Below are positions 1 to 7,705 of a stretch of 10,075 nt of DNA, piece after piece. The notes under the pieces were generated by a model. It was not told the DNA's origin. It saw only the letters and a program-made list of their open reading frames with translations, and did not search any database. Source of the stretch: a bacterium (GTDB taxonomy: Bacteria; KSB1; UBA2214); NCBI GenBank assembly GCA_029560815.1, contig JAKQKF010000357.1:1-10075 (forward strand), given 5' to 3'. The stretch's first letter is position 1, and every line of letters starts with the position of its first letter. Made by a program: the position numbers and the translations under genes.

Positions 1-7
1 CCGGAAT

Positions 8-24
8 CTGGCATGGGTTTTGCA
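8..24 (+). promoter_or_regulatory. Candidate sigma-54 (RpoN) -24/-12 promoter
   Basis: The bases CTGGCATGGGTTTTGCA fit the RpoN consensus YTGGCACGRNNNTTGCW with one mismatch (T for C at position 14). The -24 GG (10-11) and -12 GC (22-23) have the required 12-nt periodicity. Transcription would begin near 35 and run rightward to the terminator at 337-375. The enhancer-binding-protein sites that such promoters need would lie left of the window and cannot be seen. The match is good, but one element can arise by chance, and no clear gene follows it. Confidence 0.45.
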
Positions 25-336
25 AAAGAAAAGAATGAAAGCGGCTCCTGGAGACAGATGGGACAGCATGAAAGTCGGGAGCAGCATTGCACAGCAGCGG
101 TTCTGACCGTAACATGGATGACGGGGTGCGGGTGGACGGAACAGGCCGTACGTATGGGACGCAACCTTAAGGGGGGCGGCCCGCCACGGCACACGATCAG
201 GACCAGAAGTGGAGAAGGGAACGAGCAGCGCACTGGACCGGTGTGAAGAAGAGGTGGATGTGCCGGTGCGGGTGCAGTTTTCTCCGGGAGCGCCGTTTTC
301 GCATGGAACTCCTCCTCTCTTATGACCCACCACAGC
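25..336 (+). other. Region without a convincing gene; possible small RNA or gene remnant
   Basis: This stretch lies between the sigma-54-like element and a strong terminator. Frame 1 is open from the left edge to a TGA at 244-246. A 62-codon ORF in that frame starts at ATG 58, four bases after GGAG (50-53), but its product is rich in Gly, Arg, Gln and Thr and resembles no family I know. A 12-codon ORF starts at ATG 68. Frame 2 is open from 122 to TGA 323-325 and ends with a more protein-like stretch (CEEEVDVPVRVQFSPGAPF), but it has no good start. On the minus strand two frames happen to be stop-free, with implausible products. The region could be a structured RNA of about 340 nt, a small-peptide mRNA or a decayed gene. 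I cannot choose between these. Confidence 0.3.
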
Positions 337-375
337 AAAAAGGGCAGCGCCCGAGCACAGCGCTGCCCTTTTTTT
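337..375. terminator. Strong bidirectional intrinsic terminator
   Basis: Bases 337-350 pair with 360-373 in an uninterrupted 14-bp stem around the 9-nt loop CCGAGCACA. The GC-rich core is GGGCAGCGC/GCGCTGCCC. Seven T follow on the plus strand (369-375). Five A at 337-341 give a U-tract when it is read on the minus strand. It therefore suits both the convergent acyl-CoA synthetase, whose stop codon lies about 44 bases away at 417-419, and any rightward transcript entering from 1-336. Confidence 0.9.
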
Positions 376-416
376 ATTTTCCACCGGCATTATGGGCGTA
401 GGAGAACGCGCCTCCC

Positions 417-2330
417 CTACTCCTCCAGCCGCGAGATGATCGTCATGTTCTGTTTGTTGCAGATATCCTTGGCCTCGGGGGTGTAGAGGTAATCGAGCCG
501 CGGTTTGTAGGCCTCGACGATCTTGCCGCGCACCATTTTGAGGGTGCTGTTGAGGAGGTGGTTCTGCTCGGTAAAACCTTCGCCCAGGACGGCGACCGCT
601 GCGGGCAGCCATTTGCCCGGAAAGAGGCCGGCCTCCTCGCCCCCCTCCCTGAAGCGGCCGATCTCCTGCTCGATCGCCTTGAGGGCTTCGCGCTGCCCCA
701 GCTCGCTTTGCGGCGAGAGGTTCATCGCCTTGAGATGGCGCAGCAGCGCCTCCTTGTTGGGCGCGACCAGGGCGGCGGTGTAGGGTGACTGGTTGTTATA
801 GAGCATGATCTGGTCGATCAGGCGGGAGGAGGAGCAGATCGCCTCTTCGATTCCCTCCGGGCTGTATTTTTCGCCGTCGTTGGAGATCAGCAGGCTCTTG
901 AAGCGTCCCAGCACGTAGAGAAAGCCGTCCTTGTCCAGGTAGCCGAGATCGCCGGTATAGAGCCAGCCCTCGCGCAACGCCTCGCCGGTCGCCTTTTCAT
1001 TCTTCCAGTAGCCGGCCATGACGTTTTCGCCCCGCACCACGATCTCCCCCTTTTCGCCCACGGGCAGATCGCTGCCCTTTTCGTCGCAAATCCTGACCTC
1101 CAGGTTGGCGACGATGGTGCCGGAGGAGCCGAGTTTGTGCCTTTTGGGCACATTGGCGGAGATGATGGGAGCGGCCTCGCTGAGGCCGTAGCCCTGGAAC
1201 ATCGGGATACCGATGGCGTAGAAGAAGCGCTGCAGCTCGATATCGAGGAGGGCGCCGCCGCCGATGAAGAATTCGAGCCGTCCGCCGAAATTCTCGCGCA
1301 CTTTTTTAAAGAGGATCTTGTCGTAGAGCAGCAGCAGCGGTTTGTAGACGGCGCGCCAGCCCCTGCCGCGGTCCAGGCCGAGGCCGTTGTAGGAATAGGC
1401 CGCCTTGAGGGCCTTGTTGAAGAGCGCTTCCACCTTTGAGCCCTTCTGGCGGATCCCCTTCTCAATGTTCTTGCGGAAGTTTTGCGCCAGGGAGGGGACG
1501 CTGAGCAGAAAGACCGGCCGGGTCTCCTTGATGGAGATCGGGATATTCTTCAGGGTTTCAAAGGCGGTTTTGCCGATCGGGACGGAGGCCATGCTGGCGC
1601 CGTTTTTCATCAGGGTATAGATGCCGGCGGTATGGGCGAAGCTGTGGTCCCAGGGCAGGATGAGCAGCGAAAGATACCATTCCGGAATCGGCAGCAGTGA
1701 GCAAGCCTGTTCGACGTTGGCGGTATAGTTGCGATGGGTGAGGATGATCCCCTTGGGATCGGCGGTGGTGCCGGAGGTGTAGCAGATGTTGGCGGGATCG
1801 TTCTCCTCGACCCCCTGCCAGGTCTCCTCAAAGAGCCCGGCGTGGTGTTCCAGATAATCCTTGCCTTTTTGCAGCAGATTTTGTAATGTAATTTCGTCCG
1901 GACTGCGGCTGCCGCTGTCGTCGAAGACGATGATTTTTTCCAGGACGGGCAGGTCGTTTTTGATCGCCTTGATCTTGGCGGCCTGGCTGCCCGAGACCAC
2001 GGCCATGCGGCAGCCGGAGTGGCTGATGCGGAATTTGAGATCCGCGAGTTCATCCACCTTGACCGAGATCGGCACATTGATGGCACCCGTGAAGAGGATG
2101 CCGAGCTCGGCGATCACCCATGCATTACGGCCTTCGGAGATCAGGGCGATGCGGTCGCCTTTCTGGATGCCGAGGCTGAGCAGACCGGCGGCGAAGAGAT
2201 GCACCTGCTGCCTTGCTTCGCTGTAGGTGGTCCCCTCATACCGGTCGCCGATTTTTTCCCAGAGCAGGATGTTATCGGGATATTTTACCGCGCTCTCTGC
2301 GAGGAGATAGGGCAGGGTCCTTTTAGCCAC
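417..2330 (-). CDS. AMP-forming long-chain acyl-CoA synthetase (FadD15-like)
   Basis: This 637-residue ANL-superfamily enzyme is predicted to adenylate a fatty acid with ATP and transfer the acyl group to CoA, feeding lipid synthesis or beta-oxidation at the membrane or in the cytoplasm. Visible motifs are the P-loop YTSGTTADPKG (184-194), GYGLSEAAP (380-388), TGD with Asp461, the hinge GRFK (475-478) followed by NDGEKYSPEGIE, and the C-terminal LNSTLKMVR, whose Lys598 is the expected adenylation lysine. Length is normal for the bacterial FadD15-like branch. The start is GTG at 2330, chosen because AGGAG (complement of 2340-2344) lies 9 nt upstream and the motif order begins normally after it. 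No signal peptide is seen. It is monocistronic here, has its own promoter at 2430-2458 and ends at the bidirectional terminator. Chain-length preference cannot be read from the sequence. Confidence 0.93.
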   Translation of the reverse strand: MAKRTLPYLLAESAVKYPDNILLWEKIGDRYEGTTYSEARQQVHLFAAGLLSLGIQKGDRIALISEGRNAWVIAELGILFTGAINVPISVKVDELADLKFRISHSGCRMAVVSGSQAAKIKAIKNDLPVLEKIIVFDDSGSRSPDEITLQNLLQKGKDYLEHHAGLFEETWQGVEENDPANICYTSGTTADPKGIILTHRNYTANVEQACSLLPIPEWYLSLLILPWDHSFAHTAGIYTLMKNGASMASVPIGKTAFETLKNIPISIKETRPVFLLSVPSLAQNFRKNIEKGIRQKGSKVEALFNKALKAAYSYNGLGLDRGRGWRAVYKPLLLLYDKILFKKVRENFGGRLEFFIGGGALLDIELQRFFYAIGIPMFQGYGLSEAAPIISANVPKRHKLGSSGTIVANLEVRICDEKGSDLPVGEKGEIVVRGENVMAGYWKNEKATGEALREGWLYTGDLGYLDKDGFLYVLGRFKSLLISNDGEKYSPEGIEEAICSSSRLIDQIMLYNNQSPYTAALVAPNKEALLRHLKAMNLSPQSELGQREALKAIEQEIGRFREGGEEAGLFPGKWLPAAVAVLGEGFTEQNHLLNSTLKMVRGKIVEAYKPRLDYLYTPEAKDICNKQNMTIISRLEE

Positions 2331-2365
2331 GATGGTTCACTCCTTTAAATTAGCTGGCAAGAGTA

Positions 2366-2392
2366 ACTCCCGCAGGACTGTCCCGCCGCAGT
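2366..2392. repeat. 27-bp imperfect palindrome in the acyl-CoA synthetase 5' leader
   Basis: The palindrome is centred on T2379. The arms are ACT, C, GC and GGAC on the left, matched by GTCC, GC, G and AGT on the right, with three mismatched pairs (10 of 13 positions match). It lies about 30-57 bases downstream of the predicted leftward start site and 22 bases upstream of the Shine-Dalgarno. As RNA the hairpin would be interrupted and would have a tiny loop, so a DNA operator for a dimeric repressor is a more natural reading. No specific regulator can be assigned. Confidence 0.4.
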
Positions 2393-2403
2393 TTCGGGAT
2401 GTA

Positions 2404-2431
2404 TTGGTTGTGCGTAACGGCATGATATCAT
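2404..2431 (+). promoter_or_regulatory. Possible sigma-70 promoter for dnaG
   Basis: TTGGTT (2404-2409) and TATCAT (2426-2431) are separated by 16 bases and point toward dnaG, with initiation expected near 2438. The -10 overlaps the leftward promoter's -10 by two bases. It is a moderate match, and other combinations in this AT-richer gap are possible. Confidence 0.35.
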
Positions 2432-2458
2432 CATAACCACAAATGGCCAAAAAGTCAA
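2430..2458 (-). promoter_or_regulatory. Sigma-70 promoter of the acyl-CoA synthetase gene
   Basis: Read leftward, TTGACT (complement of 2453-2458) is followed by a 17-bp spacer and TATGAT (complement of 2430-2435), one mismatch from consensus in each hexamer. Initiation is expected near 2423, giving an untranslated leader of about 90 nt that contains the palindrome at 2366-2392. Spacing, orientation and position before the GTG start make this a credible promoter. Confidence 0.7.
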
Positions 2459-2496
2459 GCTAATTCTCCCAAAAATAACCGGGATGGGCGCAGCGG

Positions 2497-4290
2497 TTGG
2501 CGATACCTCAGGAAAAAATAGAGCAGGTGCGGCTGGCGAGCGATGTCGTCGATGTGGTCTCCGGCTATGTCACCCTCAAGAAGCGCGGTAAGAACTATTT
2601 CGGCCTCTGCCCGTTTCACCAGGAAAAGAGCGCTTCTTTCAGCGTCAATCCTGATCTGCAGATCTTTCACTGCTTTGGCTGCGGCGCCGGCGGGAACGTC
2701 TTCACTTTTGTCATGAGGATCGAGGGGCTCACCTTCCCCGAGAGCGTTCGGCTGCTCGCCAAGGCCGCGGGCATCGTCCTGCCTGACGAGGAGGAGGATC
2801 CGGGCCAGCTGCAGGAAAAGGAAGCGCTTTATTACGCCAACAGCCTGGCGAACGACTTTTTCATGGCCAATTTGCTGCGTGAGGCCGAAGCCGAGCCGGC
2901 GCGCCGCTATCTCGCTTCGCGCGGGCTGACCCCGGAGGTCTTTGCCCGCTTCAGCATCGGCTACAGCCTGAACAAGTGGGACGGGATGATCCAGCATGCC
3001 CGCGCCAAATCGCTCAACCCCGATCTGCTGGTCAAGGCCGGCCTGGCGATCAGGAAGGAAGATGGCGGGATCTATGACCGTTTCCGCGGCCGGATCACCT
3101 TCGCCATCCACTCCCTGAGCAAGCAGGTGGTCGGCTTTGGCGCGCGCAGGATCGTGCAGGATGACTCGCCCAAGTATATCAATTCGCCCGAGACCCCGAT
3201 CTATCAAAAGCGTTACATCCTTTACGGCCTTCACCTCGCCCGCGAGGCGGTGCGCCAGGCGGACCGCGTCGTCATAGTCGAGGGCTATACCGATCTGATC
3301 AGTCTGCACACGGCAGGCATCGAGCAGGTGGTAGCCACTTCGGGCACGGCCATGACCGAAGAGCACGCCCGGCTGCTGCGGCGCTACACCGCCAACGCTT
3401 CGATTCTCTATGACGGCGATTCGGCCGGGGCATCGGCTTCGCTGCGCGGCGCGGAGATCCTTCTCGCCAACGGCTTTGATGTCCGGATCGCGATGCTGCC
3501 GGGCGGCCAGGACCCGGATGAATTTGTCCGCCTGAACGGCGCCGATGCGGTCCGGCGCCATCTCCAGGAGGGGATGGCCCTGATCGATTTCAAGATGAAG
3601 AGCCTGGAGCAGAAAGGGCTACTGCGCACCCCCAGCCAGAAGGCGGAATCGACGCGCGAGCTGCTCGGTTCGATCGCCAGAGTGGCCGATACCATTCAAA
3701 AGTCCTTTCTGCTGCGCGATCTGGCGGAGAAGCTCAATGTCGAGGAGGCGGTGCTGTGGGCCGAGGTTCACAAACTCGAGCGGCGGCTTCATCAGCAGAT
3801 CCGTCCCGGCGAGACCAGGAGTCAGCCGGTGAAGGGGGACCGTTATCTGGAGAGCAAGCGGGGGGGCGCGGAGCTCGGGCTGCTCGAGATGGCGCTGACC
3901 CAGCCGGAGCTGGTGCCGCGAATCCTGGCCCTGATCACGGCCAATGAATTCATTCACGCCGATGTGCGCACCGTCTATGAGGGGCTGGAGCTCGACGCCC
4001 TTGAGGGGGTCCCCTTCGACATCCAGCGCTACCTCGCCATGATCCGCGATCCGGTAGTGGCCGGGCGCATTTCGCGCGCCCTGCAGCAGCTGCACAAGCC
4101 ACCCCATCCCGCCCGCTACACCTTCGACTGCCTCAACACCATCCGCATCGCCAAGCTGGATGAGCGCATCGAGGCCCTCCGCAGCCGTATGAAGGGGGGA
4201 GAGAAGCCGGGCGAGGAGCTGCTGATGGAGTATCGCACTGTGGTGGAGGAGCGCAAGCGTCTTGAACAGATCGAGTTCGCCTTTGAATGA
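2497..4290 (+). CDS. dnaG: DNA primase DnaG
   Basis: This 597-residue primase synthesises the RNA primers that start Okazaki fragments and works with the replicative helicase DnaB. The N-terminal zinc ribbon has ligands Cys38, His41, Cys59 and Cys62 (CPFH and CFGC). The core continues into a TOPRIM fold with VEGYTD (Glu262 invariant acidic residue) and DGDSAG (Asp306, Asp308), about 256-340. The remainder, about 430-597, is the variable helicase-interaction region. The start is TTG at 2497. An in-frame TAA at 2476 rules out longer forms with another good start, and the resulting N-terminus (AIPQEKIEQVRLASDVVDVV) aligns with the usual DnaG beginning. The Shine-Dalgarno is weak, which together with TTG suggests modest translation. 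The usual neighbour rpoD does not follow directly; a Lon-like gene comes 60 bases later. Confidence 0.97.
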   Translation: MAIPQEKIEQVRLASDVVDVVSGYVTLKKRGKNYFGLCPFHQEKSASFSVNPDLQIFHCFGCGAGGNVFTFVMRIEGLTFPESVRLLAKAAGIVLPDEEEDPGQLQEKEALYYANSLANDFFMANLLREAEAEPARRYLASRGLTPEVFARFSIGYSLNKWDGMIQHARAKSLNPDLLVKAGLAIRKEDGGIYDRFRGRITFAIHSLSKQVVGFGARRIVQDDSPKYINSPETPIYQKRYILYGLHLAREAVRQADRVVIVEGYTDLISLHTAGIEQVVATSGTAMTEEHARLLRRYTANASILYDGDSAGASASLRGAEILLANGFDVRIAMLPGGQDPDEFVRLNGADAVRRHLQEGMALIDFKMKSLEQKGLLRTPSQKAESTRELLGSIARVADTIQKSFLLRDLAEKLNVEEAVLWAEVHKLERRLHQQIRPGETRSQPVKGDRYLESKRGGAELGLLEMALTQPELVPRILALITANEFIHADVRTVYEGLELDALEGVPFDIQRYLAMIRDPVVAGRISRALQQLHKPPHPARYTFDCLNTIRIAKLDERIEALRSRMKGGEKPGEELLMEYRTVVEERKRLEQIEFAFE

Positions 4291-4350
4291 CCCCGGTTTT
4301 TCCGGAAGGCGCCGGCCGCGCCGGGAGATGGACCTGAAAAGGAGCAGATG

Positions 4351-6771
4351 ATGAGCAAGGGATTCAAGCCGGTTCCGGTCGAACTGCTGCGCTGGCAGTG
4401 CGACCAATATGTTCAGTCCTTTCAGTCAACCGAGGAACTGGAGAGCTACCGCAAGATCCTCGGGCAGGAGCGGGCTCTTGCGGCCCTCACTCTCGGCCTG
4501 GAGATGGACTATCCGGGCTACAATATTTTTGTCAGCGGGGATACCGGCACGGGGCGCAGGACGACCGTCAACTTTATGCTCCACGATGAGCGTTTTCGCA
4601 AGCCGGTGCCCGATGATATCTGTTACGTGCACAACTTTCAGAATCCGGACATGCCGAAGGTGCTGCAGCTGGCGGCGGGCGAGGGGCTCCGCTTCAAAAA
4701 GGGCATGGAGGATGTCATCGCCCAGCTCCGGGTCGCGGTTCAGCAGGTGCTGGAGAGTGAGCGGACGCGCAAGCGGCGCGAAGCTGTGCTGGAAAAGTAC
4801 GCCGTTCAGCAGGCCGAACGGCTGCAGCAGTTCGAAAAGCTGGCGCAGAAGGAACAGTTCACCCTCGTGCAGGTGCAGATGGGACCCTATTCCAAGCCCG
4901 ATGTGCTGCCGGTCATCGAAGGCCAGCCTGTGCCCCTCGAAAGTCTGGGCGAGCTGGTCGGACAAGGCAAGATCAACGAAAAGCGGGTGGCGGAGATCCA
5001 GCAGGCCTATATCGAGCTCAGCAAGGAGCTTGCCAAGCTCTTTCAGGAGAATCAGCGGCTGCAGCGCGAGAAAAAGGCCCGGGTGGCCGAGCTGGAGTAC
5101 GCCATCGTCAAACCGGTGATCGAGGAGGCCTTTAAGGATCTGCGCACCGCCTTTGCCGTCAAGCAGGTGAGCGACTATCTCGACGCCGTGCTCAGGAGCC
5201 TGCTCGAGAATCTCGGTAAATTCCAGGCCCGGCCCGAAGGGGAGGAGGGCGAGACCGGGGCCAGAGAGGAGAAATCCCGGGACCCGTTCCTTGAGTACCG
5301 TGTCAACGTGCTGGTCAACAATGCCGGCAAGGAATATGCGCCGGTCATTTTTGAGAATTCGCCGACACACAGCCGGCTTTTCGGCAGCATCGAACGGCTC
5401 ATGGACAGCAACGGCCAGTGGCACACCAATTTCACCCATATCCGCGCCGGCTCGCTGTTACAGGCCAATGGCGGCTACCTGGTCCTGCATGCCCGGGACG
5501 TTCTGCTCGAGCCCGGGGTCTGGCCCATGCTCAAGCGCATGCTCAAGAATGCCGAAACCGAGATCAACGCCAACGATCCCGTGCTGCTGCTGGCCATGAC
5601 TGCGATGAAGCCCGAGCCCATCCCCCTCAGCGTCAAGGTCATCATGCTCGGTGATCCCTACCTGTACCAGCTGCTCTATTCTGCGGATGACGATTTTCGC
5701 AAGATTTTCAAGATCAAGGCCGAATTTGATTCGGTGATGCCCAACGACGCCACCAACCTGCGCCGCTACGCCGAGTTCATCAAGCGGATGTGCGAGGAGC
5801 ATGAGCTGATGCCCTTCGACGCGAGCGCGGTGGCCGAAGTGGCGGAATACGGCGTCCGTCTGGCCGGCCGCCAGAACAAGCTCAGCACCCGGTTCACCGA
5901 TATCCTCGACCTGCTGCGCGAGGCCAACTATTACGCCCGGGCGGACAAGGCGGACATCGTCGCGCAGAGGCATGTCGAGCGGGCCATGGCCGCGGCCGAA
6001 CACCGTCTCAACCTGATCGAAGAGAAGATCCGCGAGAATATCCTGGAGGGAACGATCCTGATCGATACCGACGGTTCCCGGATCGGCCAGGTCAACGGCC
6101 TCACCGTGCTGAGCATGGGCGATTATCATTTCGGCCAGCCGGTGCGGATCACAGCCCAGTGCTCGATGGGGCGGGAGGGGATTATCAACATCGAGCGCGA
6201 AGTGGCGATGAGCGGCCCGACCCACGACAAGGGGGTGCTCATCATCGCCGGCTATCTTCAGGGTAAATTCAGCCAGGAGAAGCCCCTCTCGATCAGCGCC
6301 TCCATCTGCTTCGAGCAGTCCTACGGCGGCATCGACGGCGACAGCGCCTCTTCCACCGAGATCTACGCCCTGCTCTCGCGCCTGGCCGAACAGCCCATCC
6401 GCCAGGATCTGGCGGTGACGGGCTCGGTCAACCAGAACGGCGAGATCCAGCCTATCGGCGGGGTCAATGAGAAAATCGAGGGTTTTTTCGAGATCTGCCG
6501 AATGCGCGGCCTGACCGGCAGCCAGGGTGTGCTTATACCCCGCCTCAATGTAGCGGACCTGATGCTGAAAAACAGCGTCATCGATGCGGTGCAGGCCGGG
6601 CAGTTCGTGATCTACGCCATTGACCGCATCGAGGAGGGCATCGAGATCCTCACTGGCATGCCGGCCGGCGAGCGCGGCAGCGATGGCCATTATCCCGCCG
6701 GCACCCTCTTCGGACAGGTTGATGTGCGCCTCGGCGCCTATGCCGAGGGTTTGCGGCGGTTCAGGGAGTGA
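4351..6771 (+). CDS. Lon-like protease of the AAA_32 family
   Basis: This 806-residue cytoplasmic protein belongs to the Lon-related group with an AAA_32-type N-terminal part and a C-terminal Lon protease domain. The N-terminal region shows the family pattern GQERALAALTLGLEMDYPGYNIF, then YVHNF. A charged, Gln- and Glu-rich helical stretch (about 115-260) is probably coiled coil. Next comes a NGGYLVLHARD segment, and the protease domain runs from about 570. The Ser-Lys dyad is Ser665 (GDSASSTE) and Lys708 (GGVNEKIEG), 43 residues apart as in E. coli Lon (679/722). The Walker A position reads GDTGTGRRT (63-71), with Arg for the usual Lys and Arg for Ser/Thr, and the Walker B position is LVLHARD, lacking the normal DE. 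ATP hydrolysis is therefore uncertain. Tandem ATGs occur at 4348 and 4351. I chose 4351 because AGGAG (4340-4344) then lies 6 nt away rather than 3. Substrates are unknown. Confidence 0.9.
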   Translation: MSKGFKPVPVELLRWQCDQYVQSFQSTEELESYRKILGQERALAALTLGLEMDYPGYNIFVSGDTGTGRRTTVNFMLHDERFRKPVPDDICYVHNFQNPDMPKVLQLAAGEGLRFKKGMEDVIAQLRVAVQQVLESERTRKRREAVLEKYAVQQAERLQQFEKLAQKEQFTLVQVQMGPYSKPDVLPVIEGQPVPLESLGELVGQGKINEKRVAEIQQAYIELSKELAKLFQENQRLQREKKARVAELEYAIVKPVIEEAFKDLRTAFAVKQVSDYLDAVLRSLLENLGKFQARPEGEEGETGAREEKSRDPFLEYRVNVLVNNAGKEYAPVIFENSPTHSRLFGSIERLMDSNGQWHTNFTHIRAGSLLQANGGYLVLHARDVLLEPGVWPMLKRMLKNAETEINANDPVLLLAMTAMKPEPIPLSVKVIMLGDPYLYQLLYSADDDFRKIFKIKAEFDSVMPNDATNLRRYAEFIKRMCEEHELMPFDASAVAEVAEYGVRLAGRQNKLSTRFTDILDLLREANYYARADKADIVAQRHVERAMAAAEHRLNLIEEKIRENILEGTILIDTDGSRIGQVNGLTVLSMGDYHFGQPVRITAQCSMGREGIINIEREVAMSGPTHDKGVLIIAGYLQGKFSQEKPLSISASICFEQSYGGIDGDSASSTEIYALLSRLAEQPIRQDLAVTGSVNQNGEIQPIGGVNEKIEGFFEICRMRGLTGSQGVLIPRLNVADLMLKNSVIDAVQAGQFVIYAIDRIEEGIEILTGMPAGERGSDGHYPAGTLFGQVDVRLGAYAEGLRRFRE

Positions 6772-6775
6772 GCTG

Positions 6776-7705
6776 ATGACGGGTAAAAACTGCGGTCTCT
6801 CCACCTCCTGGCTGTCGGGCGTGATCCATGAGGGCAACGAGCTGCTCGACGCTTTGGGCGCCAGCGGCCTCCGCGGTCTGGAGATCGACTACCGGGTCAG
6901 CCGGGAAACCTTGCGGCAGATGATGCCGCGGCTGCGCAGCGGCGAATTCACCGTGCTCAGTCTGCACAACTATTGTCCGACCCCGCCCGGCTACGAAGGG
7001 CATCACAACGTCGCGTCGCTTTTCAATCCGGCCGCCCTCGACGAGGAGGAGCGCAAACTCGCCGTCAAGAACAGCATCCGGACCATCCAGGCGGCCAGCG
7101 ACCTCGGGGCGCGCCTGGTCGTTTTTCATCTCGGCGTCATCGACATGGAGTGCCGGATGAAGGATCTCTTCAAGCTGTACGAAGAGGAGGGGGGCGAATC
7201 CGCCGCATTCACGAGCAGCCTCGAGGAGCTGCAGGGCAAGCGGGCGGCGAAAGCACCAGCCCATCTGACTCCGCTGCTTCGGACCGTCGAGGCGGTGCAT
7301 GCGGAGGCGCACAAGCGCGGCATTCTGATGGGGGTGGAGAACCGCTACCGCCTTTCGCAGATCCCGGTCGGCGATGAGTTCGACCTGCTCTTCGCCGAAT
7401 TCGAGGGCGGCGAGCTGCGCTACTGGCACGATGTCGGCCATGCCGAGGTCTTTGCCCGGCTCGGCCTGCTCGATCATGAGCGCGATCTGCTCCAGCGTTT
7501 CCGGGGGCGCCTCGCGGGCATGCACATCCACGATATCGCCGGTTTCAAGGACCATCTCGCCCCTGGGATGGGCAGCTTTGATTTCAGCCTCCTGCCGCCC
7601 TATCTGGGGGAGGAGAGCCTGCGCATCATCGAGGCGCATGATCCGGTTGATCTGGCGCAGCTGCGCGAAGGAATCGGCATCCTCGAACAGGCGGGGGTGC
7701 TGTGA
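6776..7705 (+). CDS. Sugar phosphate isomerase/epimerase-like TIM-barrel protein
   Basis: This 309-residue protein of the xylose isomerase-like (AP_endonuc_2) TIM-barrel superfamily probably isomerises or epimerises a sugar or polyol, perhaps phosphorylated. The superfamily's usual metal quartet can be placed: Glu188 (GVENRYR), Asp219 (WHDVGHAEV, with His222), His252 (MHIHD) and Glu286 (IIEAHDP). A further His118 is in VVFHLGV. The frame is open further upstream, but the start is taken at ATG 6776 because GGGAG (6764-6768) lies 7 nt before it and a longer form would overlap the protease gene. It begins 4 bases after the upstream stop and overlaps pdxA by 4 bases, so the three genes are likely translated from one mRNA. 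The exact substrate cannot be inferred. Deoxyribonuclease IV is a less likely alternative because its conserved set of ligands is larger. Confidence 0.83.
   Translation: MTGKNCGLSTSWLSGVIHEGNELLDALGASGLRGLEIDYRVSRETLRQMMPRLRSGEFTVLSLHNYCPTPPGYEGHHNVASLFNPAALDEEERKLAVKNSIRTIQAASDLGARLVVFHLGVIDMECRMKDLFKLYEEEGGESAAFTSSLEELQGKRAAKAPAHLTPLLRTVEAVHAEAHKRGILMGVENRYRLSQIPVGDEFDLLFAEFEGGELRYWHDVGHAEVFARLGLLDHERDLLQRFRGRLAGMHIHDIAGFKDHLAPGMGSFDFSLLPPYLGEESLRIIEAHDPVDLAQLREGIGILEQAGVL

Noticed and set aside
13..246. 77-codon plus-strand ORF at the left end
   Set aside because: Its ATG lies inside the sigma-54-like element, it has no ribosome site there, and the product has no recognisable motif or balanced composition. 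The region is described as unassigned instead.
2455..3561. 368-codon minus-strand ORF opposite dnaG
   Set aside because: The plus strand encodes an unmistakable primase, and the opposite product is His- and Arg-rich without motifs.
4291..4350. Possible terminator after dnaG (CCGGTTTTTCCGG)
   Set aside because: The stem is only 4 bp and has no T-tract after it, so it is not a credible intrinsic terminator.
4426..5439. 337-codon minus-strand ORF opposite the Lon-like gene
   Set aside because: It is a codon-complement artefact of the real gene, with a low-complexity Leu- and His-rich product.
6620..6775. Upstream extension of the isomerase-like gene to ATG 6620
   Set aside because: It would overlap the protease gene by about 150 bases, adds an Arg/Ser-rich segment unlike the family, and ignores the good ribosome site before ATG 6776.
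5458..6837. 459-codon minus-strand ORF opposite the Lon-like gene
   Set aside because: It is a long mirror ORF typical of GC-rich coding DNA. The plus strand carries family motifs and the Ser-Lys dyad, while the minus product shows none.
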